From positions 248,001-312,000 of the forward strand of contig CAWGGX010000008.1 of the NCBI GenBank assembly GCA_963822215.1: a stretch of DNA of 64,000 nucleotides, written 5' to 3'. The stretch comes from Roseiarcus sp963822215. GTDB lineage: Bacteria; Pseudomonadota; Alphaproteobacteria; Rhizobiales; Beijerinckiaceae. The notes below the pieces were generated by a model. It ran no database searches and was not told the DNA's origin. It was given only the letters and a program-made list of their open reading frames with translations. Numbering within the stretch: the first letter of the stretch is position 1; each line of letters begins with the position of its first letter. Position numbers and translations under genes: made by a program. Below, one piece after another: positions 9,141 to 19,225 of the stretch.

Positions 9141-10013
9141 ATGGCGACCCAACAGACTTCCGCCGCGGGCCGATTGCTCGTCGCGCCCTCGGTCTTCGTG
9201 CTTTTCGTCTGGATGATCGTCCCGCTTGCGATGACGCTCTACTACTCGATCAGGCATTACAGCCTGCTCGACCCCGATAACGTCGGCTTCGTCGGACTGC
9301 AGAATTACGCAGCCTTCCTGTCCGACCCGGACTTCATCGCCGCGCTGCTCAACACGCTGATCCTGGTCGCGTCCGTGCTCGTTATCAGCGTCATCGGCGG
9401 CATCCTGGTCGCGCTGCTGATGGACCAGCCCGTCTTCGGGCAGAACGTGCTGCGCCTCATGGTCATCGCGCCGTTTTTCGTCATGCCGACCGTCAGCGCG
9501 CTCGTCTGGAAGAACCTGTTGATGAATCCCGATTCGGGCCTGTTCGCCTGGATTGCGCGGTCGCTCGGCTTCGAGCCCATCGTCTGGTTTACCAATTATC
9601 CGATGCTGTCGGTCATCCTGGTCGTGTCGTGGGAATGGCTGCCGTTCGCGAGCCTTATTCTGTTGACTGCGCTTCAATCGCTCGACGAGGAGCAGAAGGA
9701 GGCGGCGCAGCTCGACGGCGCCGGCGCGCTCTCCTATTTTGTCTACATCGTGCTGCCGCACATCGCCCGCGCGATCACAGTGGTGATCCTGATCGAGACG
9801 ATTTTCCTGCTCAGCGTGTTCGCCGAGATTTACGTGACCACCTCCGGCGGCCCGGGCGTCGCCACGACCAATATTCCCTTCCTCGTCTACAAACAGGCGC
9901 TGCTTGATTTCGACGTCGGGGCCGCCTCGGCTGGCGGCATCGTCGCGGTGGTGCTTGCCAACATTGTCGCGATCTTCCTGATGCGGATCATCGGCCGGAA
10001 CCTGGAGGGCTGA
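9141..10013 (+). CDS. smoF: Polyol ABC transporter permease (SmoF-like)
   Basis: 290 residues with about six predicted membrane segments, the first at residues 12-35. The cytoplasmic EAA loop that docks the ATPase is visible as EAAQLDGAGALSYF, near residue 193. It belongs to the MalF-type permease family. The stop is followed 3 bases later by the second permease, with GGAGGG just before the stop serving as its ribosome binding site. It forms the channel with the downstream permease; specificity is inferred from the operon. Confidence 0.85.
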   Translation: MATQQTSAAGRLLVAPSVFVLFVWMIVPLAMTLYYSIRHYSLLDPDNVGFVGLQNYAAFLSDPDFIAALLNTLILVASVLVISVIGGILVALLMDQPVFGQNVLRLMVIAPFFVMPTVSALVWKNLLMNPDSGLFAWIARSLGFEPIVWFTNYPMLSVILVVSWEWLPFASLILLTALQSLDEEQKEAAQLDGAGALSYFVYIVLPHIARAITVVILIETIFLLSVFAEIYVTTSGGPGVATTNIPFLVYKQALLDFDVGAASAGGIVAVVLANIVAIFLMRIIGRNLEG

Positions 10014-10016
10014 GCG

Positions 10017-10847
10017 ATGGCGATGAAAACATCCGTCGGCAAGCGGATTGGCGTGACCGTGGCGGCCTGGGCTGTCGCGTTCCTGATCTTCTTCCCGATC
10101 CTTTGGACATTCCTGACCAGCTTCAAGAGCGAGCTCGACGCGATCGCGATGCCGCCGAAGTTCCTGTTCTTCAACTGGACGCTCGAAAACTATGCCGAGG
10201 TGCAGGAGCGTTCGAACTACCTCAAGTTCGCCTTCAATTCGATCGCGCTGTCGATCGGCGCCAACGTCGTCGGGCTACTGTTCGCGGTTCCAGCCGCTTG
10301 GTCGATGGCGTTCGCTCCCGGCAAGCGCACCAAGGACCTTCTGATGTGGATGCTGTCGACCAAGATGATGCCTGCGGTCGGCGTGCTGGTCCCGATCTAC
10401 CTGATCTTCCGCGACCTGCATCTGCTCGACACCCTGTGGGGCATTGGCCTCGTGCTGATGCTGCTCAATCTGCCGCTTCTGATCTGGATGCTCTACACCT
10501 ACTTCAAGGAAATCCCGGTCGACATCCTCGAAGCGGCGCGGATGGACGGGGCGTCGCTGTTCAACGAGATCGTCTACGTGCTGACGCCGATGGCGGTGCC
10601 GGGCATCGCCTCGACGATGCTGCTCGCGATCATCCTGTCGTGGAACGAGGCGTTCTGGACGCTGAACCTTGCGACCTCCAACGCTGCGCCGCTCACCGCC
10701 TTCATTGCGTCCTACTCGGCCCCTGAGGGATTCTTCTGGGCGAAGCTCTCGGCAGCCTCTACGCTCGCCATCGCGCCGATCCTCATCCTCGGCTGGTTCT
10801 CGCAGAAGCAGCTTGTGCGCGGCCTGACCTTCGGCGCGGTCAAGTAA
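10017..10847 (+). CDS. smoG: Polyol ABC transporter permease (SmoG-like)
   Basis: 276 residues, a MalG-type inner-membrane permease with six predicted membrane segments. Its EAA loop reads EAARMDGASLFNEI, near residue 173. It starts 3 bases after the stop of the first permease and ends 22 bases before the ATPase, so the three are one transcription unit. It forms the translocation pore with the partner permease. Confidence 0.85.
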   Translation: MAMKTSVGKRIGVTVAAWAVAFLIFFPILWTFLTSFKSELDAIAMPPKFLFFNWTLENYAEVQERSNYLKFAFNSIALSIGANVVGLLFAVPAAWSMAFAPGKRTKDLLMWMLSTKMMPAVGVLVPIYLIFRDLHLLDTLWGIGLVLMLLNLPLLIWMLYTYFKEIPVDILEAARMDGASLFNEIVYVLTPMAVPGIASTMLLAIILSWNEAFWTLNLATSNAAPLTAFIASYSAPEGFFWAKLSAASTLAIAPILILGWFSQKQLVRGLTFGAVK

Positions 10848-10869
10848 GCCGGCAAAGGGAGAATGCGAC

Positions 10870-11871
<1,002 letters not shown>

Positions 11872-11916
11872 CGGCGGCCGGCGCCGCCCCAGCTTTACAA
11901 AAGTGGAAAGGCAGTC

Positions 11917-13395
11917 ATGAGTGTCCAACTCTCCCTCGCGACGCTGGCGAATTTGCCGGCGGAGGTCATCCGTCCGAAGTATCGCCGCTCGGACCTCAAG
12001 CCGGGGATCGTGCATATCGGCGTCGGCAACTTCCATCGCGCCCATCAGGCTGTTTATCTCAATGAGCTCTTCAACGCCGGCGCCGATCACGACTGGGCGC
12101 TCGTCGGCGCGGGCGTTCGCGAGGCGGACGTCGACATGCGCGCAAAACTTGAGGCGCAGGACTGGCTGACCACGGTCGTCGAGCAGGAGGCGGGCGCCAG
12201 CACCGTGCGCGTGACCGGCGGGATGATCGACTTCATCCCGCCGTTTGATGTCGAAGCGATGCTGTCGGCGCTGGCAAGGCCCGAGATCCGCATCGTCTCC
12301 CTCACCGTGACGGAGGGCGGCTACTACATCTCGCCCGCGACCCAGCGCTTCGATCCGACCCACCCGGACATTGCCGCCGACGCAGCCCACGCCGACGCGC
12401 CGAAGACCGCCTTCGGCTTGATCGCGGCGGGTCTGAAACGCCGCCGTGCGGCGGGCGTGGCGCCGTTCACTGTCATGTCCTGCGATAACATTCCCGGCAA
12501 CGGTCAGGTGACAGAGAACGCAGTCGCGGGCCTCGCCGAGCTTATCGATCCGGAGCTCGCGCAATGGATCCGGGCGACCGTGGCCTTCCCCAACTCGATG
12601 GTCGACCGCATCACCCCGGCCACGACCGACCGCGAGCGCGGCATCCTGCGCGACGCCTACGGCGTGGAGGACCACTGGCCGGTGTTCTGCGAGGAGTTCC
12701 GGCAATGGGTGGTCGAGGACAAGTTCCCGGCTGGGCGCCCGGCGCTGGAGAAGGTCGGCGTCACCTTCACCGCCGACGTCGCGCCGTACGAGCTGATGAA
12801 AATCCGCATCCTCAATGGCGGCCACGCGGCCATCGCCTATCCCGCAGGCCTTCTCGACATCCACTTCGTGCACGAGGGGATGCAGGACCGGCAGATCGCG
12901 ACGTTCCTCACGACGCTCACGAGGCGCGAGATCCTGCCCGTCGTGCCGCCGCCGCCGGCGGTCGATCTTGAAACCTATCGGAAGAAGGTCGCCGAACGCT
13001 TCGCCAATCCGAAGATCGGGGACACGATCAGCCGGCTCTGCCTCGACGGCTCGAACCGCCAGCCGAAGTTCATCCTGCCGACGGTGCGCGACCGAATCGC
13101 CGGCGGCGCCAGCGTGAAGGGGCTCGCGCTCGTCTCGGCGATGTGGTGTCGCTACTGCTACGGCGAATCGGAGAGCGGCAAGGTCATTCCGCCCAACGAT
13201 CCGAGCTGGGACCGCCTGCAGGCGGCGGCGAAGCCTGCGCGCGACGATCCGCGAGCGTTTCTCGCGATGCGCGACATTTTCGGCGAACTCGCAGACGACC
13301 CGACTTATGTCGCTGCCTTCTCGAGCGCCCTCGGGTCGCTGTGGACGAACGGCGTGCGCGCCACGCTCGCCGACTACCTCCAGGGCGAAGCGTGA
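11917..13395 (+). CDS. mtlK: Mannitol 2-dehydrogenase
   Basis: 492 residues, the usual length of the long-chain polyol-specific mannitol dehydrogenase family. N-terminal nucleotide-binding segment HIGVGNFHRAHQA is followed by SLTVTEGGYY. The catalytic motif KIRILNGGHAAIAY near residue 290 contains the family lysine, asparagine and histidine. It oxidises D-mannitol (often also D-arabinitol or D-sorbitol) to D-fructose or the matching ketose with NAD+ in the cytoplasm. It follows the transporter genes as in rhizobial smoEFGK-mtlK operons. Confidence 0.88.
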   Translation: MSVQLSLATLANLPAEVIRPKYRRSDLKPGIVHIGVGNFHRAHQAVYLNELFNAGADHDWALVGAGVREADVDMRAKLEAQDWLTTVVEQEAGASTVRVTGGMIDFIPPFDVEAMLSALARPEIRIVSLTVTEGGYYISPATQRFDPTHPDIAADAAHADAPKTAFGLIAAGLKRRRAAGVAPFTVMSCDNIPGNGQVTENAVAGLAELIDPELAQWIRATVAFPNSMVDRITPATTDRERGILRDAYGVEDHWPVFCEEFRQWVVEDKFPAGRPALEKVGVTFTADVAPYELMKIRILNGGHAAIAYPAGLLDIHFVHEGMQDRQIATFLTTLTRREILPVVPPPPAVDLETYRKKVAERFANPKIGDTISRLCLDGSNRQPKFILPTVRDRIAGGASVKGLALVSAMWCRYCYGESESGKVIPPNDPSWDRLQAAAKPARDDPRAFLAMRDIFGELADDPTYVAAFSSALGSLWTNGVRATLADYLQGEA

Positions 13396-13488
13396 GCTGG
13401 TCGGCCGGCAGCGGCAAGGGACGGAAACGAACCGGCCGCGGCCCGACGTGAGGCAAGCGCGCGCTTCGGCGTGAGCGAGGGTGATAGG

Positions 13489-14217
13489 ATGGCGAGAGAA
13501 TTGGACGGCAAGGTCGCCGCCGTGACAGGGGCGGCGTCGGGCATCGGACTGGCCAGCGCCGAGGCGATGCTGGCCGCGGGCGGCCGGGTTATGATGATCG
13601 ACCGCGACGCGGCGGCCCTAAGGGCGCTGTCCGAGAAACACGGCGGGGCGGTGACGCCGCTGGTCATCGACCTGCTCGATCCGACAGACTGCGCGACGCT
13701 GCTGCCAAGAATCCTCGAGGCGGCTGGCCGCCTCGATATCCTGCACGCCAACGCCGGCCTCTATGTCGGCGGCGACCTTGTCGATGCCGATACGGTCTCA
13801 ATCGACCGGATGCTGAACCTGAATGTCAACGTGGTGATGAAAAACGTCCGCGACGTGCTGCCCCACATGATCGAGCGCAGGACGGGCGACATCATCGTGA
13901 CAAGCTCTTTGGCCGCTCATTTTCCGACACCCTGGGAGCCCGTGTACGCATCGTCCAAATGGGCGATCAACTGCTTTGTCCAGACCGTGCGGCGACAGGT
14001 GTTCAAGCACGGCGTTCGCGTGGGCTCGATCTCGCCTGGTCCGGTCGCGACCGCGCTGCTCGCGGACTGGCCGCCGGAGAAGCTGAAAGAGGCCAAGCAG
14101 TCAGGAAGTCTTTTGGAGGCGAGCGAGGTCGCCGAGGTGGTGATGTTCATGCTGACGCGGCCACGTGGCATGACGATCCGGGATGTCGTGATGCTGCCCA
14201 CCAATTTCGATCTTTGA
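13489..14217 (+). CDS. rbtD: Ribitol 2-dehydrogenase (SDR family)
   Basis: 242 residues from ATG 13489. The NAD-binding loop TGAASGIG is near residue 13; HANAG replaces the usual NNAG; the catalytic pair is Y..SK (PVYASSKWA). The C-terminal end (EVAEVVMFMLTRPRGMTIRDVVMLP) closely resembles Klebsiella RbtD, as do HANAG and VRVGSISPGPV. Reaction: ribitol + NAD+ to D-ribulose, which the upstream pentulose kinase could phosphorylate. The ATG is chosen over the GTG at 13471 because GAGGG at 13476-13480 is correctly spaced for it. Confidence 0.75.
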   Translation: MARELDGKVAAVTGAASGIGLASAEAMLAAGGRVMMIDRDAAALRALSEKHGGAVTPLVIDLLDPTDCATLLPRILEAAGRLDILHANAGLYVGGDLVDADTVSIDRMLNLNVNVVMKNVRDVLPHMIERRTGDIIVTSSLAAHFPTPWEPVYASSKWAINCFVQTVRRQVFKHGVRVGSISPGPVATALLADWPPEKLKEAKQSGSLLEASEVAEVVMFMLTRPRGMTIRDVVMLPTNFDL

Positions 14218-14287
14218 GCCCTAAAGACGAACGATGGCAGGCCCGATCGCGTCGGCGGACGGCGGATATGGCGAGAGGAGAACGCCC

Positions 14288-14482
14288 ATGGACCTCGGAT
14301 CGCATGGCACTGTCGCCGTCGCGACCCGCGGCGGCGCCGGCATCCGGCTTGCGATCGGCCAAGCCGCGCCCTTGGGCCGGATCGGCGGGCCGCAGGACTA
14401 TGCCGGCGCGGCGGCGTTTCTCGCCTCGTCCGACAGCCATTATGTCGTGGCGCAGACGCTCAACCTCGGCGGCGGCAATTGA
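14288..14482 (+). pseudogene. Internally deleted SDR dehydrogenase
   Basis: A 64-residue frame that joins an SDR start (MDLGSHGTVAVATRGGAGI) directly to an SDR end (PLGRIGGPQDYAGAAAFLASS ... LNLGGGN). About 190 residues including the catalytic Ser-Tyr-Lys are missing. The start resembles that of the intact SDR at 15301, so it is probably a duplicated paralogue that lost its middle. Even the glycine loop is degraded (GIR instead of GIG). It is unlikely to be an active enzyme. Confidence 0.75.
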
Positions 14483-14513
14483 ATGAGCTGACGGCGGCGG
14501 TGCGGAGGGCGCG

Positions 14514-15287
14514 ATGTATCTTGATCGCTTCAACCTGAAGGGGCGGGTCGCGGTCGTGACCGGCGGCGGGAGGAGCGTCGGCCTCGCCTGTGTGGAGGCG
14601 CTCTCGGAGGCGGGCGCGCATGTCTATATCGCCGACCGCGACGTCAGGGCGGTCGTCGAGGCGCAGCGGGCGATGCGGACCAAGGGTTATGCGACCGACG
14701 TGATCGGCGTCGACATCACCTCGTCGAGCGAGGTCGAGGAGGCCGCCCGGCGGGTGATGTCTGAGTGTGGACGGGTCGACATTCTGGTATGCGACGCCGG
14801 GACCGCGCGCTCCGGCGTCCCCGCCGAGGACGTAGAGGATGCACGCTGGCTCGAAGTCGTCGACGTCAATCTCAACAGCGTCTTCTGGTGCTGCCGCGCA
14901 TTCGGCCGGCCGATGCTGGCGGCCGGACGTGGATCCATTGTCAATATCGGCTCGATGGCGGGGATCATTGTCAACAGACCGCAGCCGCAGGCGGGTTACA
15001 ACGTCTCCAAAGCCGCCGTGCATCACCTGACGAAGTCGCTCGCCGCCGAATGGGGCGCGCGAGGCGTCCGGGTCAACGCCGTCGCCCCGACATACGTCAG
15101 TTCGCCCTCGCGCGCGCCCGCGAGGGCGAACCGCCCGACGTTAGAGGCCTGGATCGAAGGCACGCCGCTCGGGCGGATCGGCGAGCCGGATGAGATCGCG
15201 GCGGTCGTACTGTTCCTCGCCTCCGACGCCGCGAGCCTGATGACAGGCTCGATCGTCCTGGCGGACGGGGGCTATACCTGCTGGTGA
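14514..15287 (+). CDS. SDR family polyol/sugar dehydrogenase
   Basis: 257 residues, a classical short-chain dehydrogenase. The cofactor loop TGGGRSVG is near residue 17 and an aspartate ends beta-2 (IADRD), favouring NAD+. CDAG replaces NNAG; catalytic residues are Ser in NIGSMAG and Tyr/Lys in YNVSK; the C-terminus is GSIVLADGGY. It resembles galactitol/arabinitol/xylitol-type dehydrogenases but the substrate cannot be read from sequence. It lies between the broken SDR and another SDR, only 13 bases from the latter. Confidence 0.8.
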   Translation: MYLDRFNLKGRVAVVTGGGRSVGLACVEALSEAGAHVYIADRDVRAVVEAQRAMRTKGYATDVIGVDITSSSEVEEAARRVMSECGRVDILVCDAGTARSGVPAEDVEDARWLEVVDVNLNSVFWCCRAFGRPMLAAGRGSIVNIGSMAGIIVNRPQPQAGYNVSKAAVHHLTKSLAAEWGARGVRVNAVAPTYVSSPSRAPARANRPTLEAWIEGTPLGRIGEPDEIAAVVLFLASDAASLMTGSIVLADGGYTCW

Positions 15288-15300
15288 ACGGGAGAAAACG

Positions 15301-16092
15301 ATGGATCTTGGACTGAAGGGCAAGGTCGCGGTGGTGACCGGCGGCAGCGTTGGCATCGGGCTGGCGATCGCGGAGGGGCTCGCAGCGGAAGGAGTCGATC
15401 TCGCCATCGCGGCCCGCGGCGCGGAAAGAGTTCGCGACGAGGCTAGACGGATCGCCGCTCAATATGGCGTGCGGGTCGAGGGCGTCGCCTGCGACGTCGC
15501 CACCCGCGAGGGGACCGACGCGCTGATCGCTGAGGTCGATCGCGTGTTCGGCGGCTTGGACATCCTGATCAACAATGCCGGGACGGGCTCGAACGAGACG
15601 GTCATGGAGGCGCCGGACGACAAGTGGCAGGCCTACTGGGACTTGCACGTGATGGCCGCAGTGCGGCTCGCCCGCGGCCTGGCTCCAATGATGAAGGCGC
15701 GGGGCGGCGGCGTCATCCTGCACACCGCCTCGATCTGCGCTGTACAGCCGTTGTGGTACGAGCCGATCTACAACACCACCAAGGCGGCGCTGATGATGTT
15801 CTCCAAGTGCCTCGCCACCGAACTGGTCGGTGACAACATCCGGGTCAACTGCGTCAACCCGGGCCTCATCCTGACGCCCGACTGGATCAAGACCGCCAAG
15901 CAGCTAACGGCCGAGACGGGCGGCGACTGGCAGGGCTATCTGGACGGCGTGGCGCGCGAACACGCGCCGATCAAACGCTTCGCCAGCCCGGCGGAGCTCG
16001 CGAATGTCTTCGTTTTTCTCTGCTCCGAGCGCGCGAGCTATACGGTCGGCTCGACCTATTTCGTCGATGGCGGCATGCTCAAGAGCCTGTAA
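15301..16092 (+). CDS. SDR family oxidoreductase
   Basis: 263 residues. It has the TGGSVGIG cofactor loop, NNAG at about residue 90, catalytic Ser in HTASI, Tyr-x-x-x-Lys in YNTTK, and the terminal YFVDGGM. It is preceded by GGGAGAA eight bases before the ATG. It ends the polyol operon, probably as an additional polyol or ketose dehydrogenase. It shares its N-terminal sequence style with the deleted SDR at 14288, suggesting local duplication. Confidence 0.8.
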   Translation: MDLGLKGKVAVVTGGSVGIGLAIAEGLAAEGVDLAIAARGAERVRDEARRIAAQYGVRVEGVACDVATREGTDALIAEVDRVFGGLDILINNAGTGSNETVMEAPDDKWQAYWDLHVMAAVRLARGLAPMMKARGGGVILHTASICAVQPLWYEPIYNTTKAALMMFSKCLATELVGDNIRVNCVNPGLILTPDWIKTAKQLTAETGGDWQGYLDGVAREHAPIKRFASPAELANVFVFLCSERASYTVGSTYFVDGGMLKSL

Positions 16093-16126
16093 TCCGCGTC
16101 CCCGGGAAGGCGGCGCCCAACGACAA

Positions 16127-16366
16127 TCAGTGGGCGCTGGCCGGGGTGTCTCCAGGAAGACGGATTTGGTTGATGACGCCAAGGACGCCGGGAACGTTGC
16201 GGACGTCGAATTCGGCGCATTGCCGTTGATAGAGCAGATCGACAGAGCCCGACATCGTGACCCAGCCGTCCTCGACTTTGACCGCGACGCGATAGCGGGG
16301 TACGGCGAGATCCCAGTGGAGCGCGTTCATGACTCGCGTCGTCACGTCTTCGCTATGGGAGTACAT
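16127..16366 (-). CDS. BON-domain protein
   Basis: 79 residues from the ATG at 16366, which is preceded by a perfect AGGAGG at 16375-16380; a longer frame to 16399 lacks such a site. The BON core is recognisable: alternating strands in VAVKVEDGWVTMSGSVDLLYQR, then a helix and PGVLGVINQIRL. BON domains bind phospholipid or osmotic-stress targets; here there is no signal peptide or membrane segment. It is convergent with the polyol operon and transcribed toward it. Confidence 0.8.
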   Translation of the reverse strand: MYSHSEDVTTRVMNALHWDLAVPRYRVAVKVEDGWVTMSGSVDLLYQRQCAEFDVRNVPGVLGVINQIRLPGDTPASAH

Positions 16367-16642
16367 GTTCTTTTCCTCCTCCCCGACCTCCCTTATCATT
16401 CCCGCGCCGGGTTTGGCTTGCGACCGACTGACGCGGCCCCCTGACGCCGCATTAAAGCCGCAAAGAAGCAGAATTGAGGCCCGCAGATGCGCTGAGGCTA
16501 AATTCTGTTTGTGCCGCCGCCGAGGCCGGCGGCCCGGTCAACGAGCGGGTCTGCAAAGCGCTCAGCGAAGGAAGAGCATTCCGCTCCGGGCCGGGCAGCC
16601 GAAGGGTCGGCGGGATCGGGATTGTTGCTCGGATTGCTGCGG

Positions 16643-17800
16643 TCACATTCGCGGCGGTCGGCCGGACGGCGCCTCCTGAAGCGCGCTCTCGTCGACGCTC
16701 ATGGCGTTGCCGCGCCAGACGAAGTTCCCGCCGGTCCATGCCCCGCTCCACAGCGCCGGCAGGAAGAGATCGCGGGCGATCCAGGCCGGAGGGCTCCGCC
16801 AGCTCAGCGGCCATCCCGCGACGACAGCGAGCAACGCTTCGACCGCATACCAGTAAACCGCCGCCAGAGCGGCGCTGACCCACGGGCTCAGACCGAATTC
16901 CGGCGCGGCGAAAGCCGCTGCGATGATCATCGCCAGACTCGTCGTCAGGATCTCGGGAGCAAAATGCAGCGGAAAGGTCGCCCGCCGGAGGCGCGCCCAG
17001 CGCAATTGCCGGGCCCAGACGTCCTTCAGCCTGCGCACCCCGAGCGGCTGCTGGAACGGCTCGTTGACGAGGTGGGCGTCATAACCCTGGGCGCGGATCA
17101 GCTTGGTCGAGGCGGCGTCCTCGGCAATCTCGGCGCCGAGCGCCTCGATGCCGCCGCCGGCCTCCATGATGTCGCGCCGCCACAGCATCGTCTTGCCCTG
17201 GGCGAAGCCGAACCCGGTCGCCTCGGCGGCATATTGCCAGCGCGCCTCGTAGGTGTTGAGGAAGGCGCATTCGATCTCCGCGCCGAACGACTTCGGTTGC
17301 GAGCCGATCGGCGGGGCGCAGACGATCCCGCTGTTGCGGCGCCAGCGGGCGAGGAGCCGCTGGATATAGTCGGGCGGCATCAGCACATTGGAGTCGGCGA
17401 TGATCACCCACGCGTGCCGCGACGCCTTCCAGCCCTTCACGACATTGTTGAGCTTAGGGTTGGCGCTGACCCGGTCGTCGCCAATCAAAAGCTTCGCGGG
17501 CCGTTCGGGATGCGCCGCGATTGCGCCGCGGACGAGCGGGGCGATCGGATCGTCGGCGCTGGCCAGGCAGAAGAGAATCTCGTAGTCGGGGTAGTCGAGG
17601 GCGAAGATCGAGCGCAACGTCTCGCGCGAAAAGGTTTCGACGCCGCAAAGCGGCTGCACGATCGAAACGGGCGGGGCGTCTGGAGGGGGAGGCGTATAGC
17701 TGCGCCCGCCGGCGCAACGCCGCAGCGCCAAGCCCACGCTCAGTGCATGAATTCCGCCCGCTGACACACAGACCCCGGCAGCCAAAGCGCTTATTGTCAT
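16643..17800 (-). CDS. Glycosyltransferase family 21 (ceramide glucosyltransferase-like)
   Basis: 385 residues. An N-terminal membrane anchor is followed by a GT-A catalytic domain with the signatures SIVQPLCGVE, the DxD-like ADSNV motif, EDAAST and the QxxRW motif (RQLRWARLRR). Two to three C-terminal membrane segments follow. This matches ceramide glucosyltransferase or the related hopanoid glycosyltransferase HpnI, so the product is likely a glycolipid of the inner membrane. No other hopanoid gene is nearby. It is transcribed divergently from gltX with about 75 bases between them. Confidence 0.75.
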   Translation of the reverse strand: MTISALAAGVCVSAGGIHALSVGLALRRCAGGRSYTPPPPDAPPVSIVQPLCGVETFSRETLRSIFALDYPDYEILFCLASADDPIAPLVRGAIAAHPERPAKLLIGDDRVSANPKLNNVVKGWKASRHAWVIIADSNVLMPPDYIQRLLARWRRNSGIVCAPPIGSQPKSFGAEIECAFLNTYEARWQYAAEATGFGFAQGKTMLWRRDIMEAGGGIEALGAEIAEDAASTKLIRAQGYDAHLVNEPFQQPLGVRRLKDVWARQLRWARLRRATFPLHFAPEILTTSLAMIIAAAFAAPEFGLSPWVSAALAAVYWYAVEALLAVVAGWPLSWRSPPAWIARDLFLPALWSGAWTGGNFVWRGNAMSVDESALQEAPSGRPPRM

Positions 17801-17874
17801 TATGCTATTGTACTCAACTGGCGAATCGGCGCCAGCACTATTGCCGGCGGCTCACGACGCTTCTATGAAGGCTC

Positions 17875-19225
17875 ATGAACGCGGTCCCGATCGTCCGATT
17901 TGCTCCCTCTCCGACCGGGCGCATTCACATCGGGAACGCCCGCACGGCCCTGCTCAACTGGCTCTTCGCCCGCCCACAGGGCGGCCGGTTCGTTCTCCGA
18001 TTCGACGACACCGACCTTGAACGATCGAAAGCCGAATACGCCGCCTCGATCGAGCAGGATCTCGCCTGGCTCGGCATCGAGCCCGACCTTGTCCGCCGCC
18101 AGTCCGAACGGATGGCTTCATACGACGCCGCGGCCGAAAAACTCAAGGCACTCGGACGCCTCTATCCGGCCTATGAGACGTCCGAGGAGCTCGAACGCCG
18201 GCGCAAGCGCCAGCAGGCCCTCGGCCGCCCGCCGATCTATGACCGCGCCGCGCTTCGCCTGACCGACGCCGAGCGCGCGGGGCTCGAAGCCGCCGGCCGC
18301 CGGCCGCACTGGCGTTTTCGCCTCGATCCGGGAACCGTCTGCTGGACCGACCTTGTGCGCGGCGAGAGCCACATCGATTGCGGCTCGCTCTCCGACCCGG
18401 TGTTGCGGCGGGAGGATGGATCCTATCTCTACACCCTCCCCTCGGTGGTCGACGATATCGAGTTCGGCGTCACGCACGTGATTCGAGGCGAGGACCACGT
18501 CACCAACACGGCGGTGCAGATCCAGCTTTTCGAGGCTCTGGGCGGCGAGGCGCCCCGGTTCGGCCATCACAACCTGCTGACGGACTCCGCCGGAGAGGGC
18601 CTGTCCAAACGAACGGGCGCCCTGTCGATCGCCTCCCTGCGCGAAAAGGGAATCGAGCCGCTCGCGGTCGCCGCCCTGGCCGTGCTTGTCGGGTCGGCCG
18701 AGGCTGTCCGCCCGGTCGCCTCACTCGACGAGCTGGCGGGCCTCGTCGATCTCGCTCATCTGTCGCACGGCGCCGCCCGTTTCGACGAGGCCGAGCTCGA
18801 CGCGCTCTCCGCCCGTACGCTGCATGCGACGCCGTACGCCGCCGTCGCCGACCGGCTCGCCGCCCTCGGAGTCCTCGGCCCGACTGCGGAAGCGTTCTGG
18901 CTTGCGGTGCGCGGCAATGTCGCTCGAACTCGCGGACGTCGCCGAGTGGCGCACGGTGATCGAGGACGAGGTCGCCCCGGTCATCGAGGATCCGGCCTAT
19001 CTCGCCTTGGCCGCCGTGACCCTGCCCGAAGGCGATTGGGACCGAGCGACCTGGACCACGTGGACTGCGGCCTTGAAAGCGCGCACCGGCCGCAAAGGAA
19101 AGGATCTCTATCATCCGTTGCGGCTTGCGCTGACGGGACGAGACTCGGGGCCGGAGCTTGCGGCGCTGCTTCCTTTGATCGGACGCCCTAGAGCGATGGC
19201 CCGACTATCCGGACGGTCTTCTTGA
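17875..19225 (+). pseudogene. gltX: Glutamyl-tRNA synthetase, single-base frameshift
   Basis: Class I synthetase. The HIGH-type motif HIGNARTALLNWL is near residue 19 and the KMSKS-type motif is LSKRTG near residue 245. The frame runs to about 18926 then changes: removing one A from the pair at 18927-18928 restores VARLADVAEW and the normal end (KALTGRKG, HPLRLALTGR, LLPLIGR) to the stop at 19225. A truncated protein would lack the anticodon-binding end. Many alphaproteobacteria carry two gltX copies, so this could be a dispensable copy or a sequencing error. The last 38 bases overlap the convergent DUF2865 gene. Confidence 0.85.
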
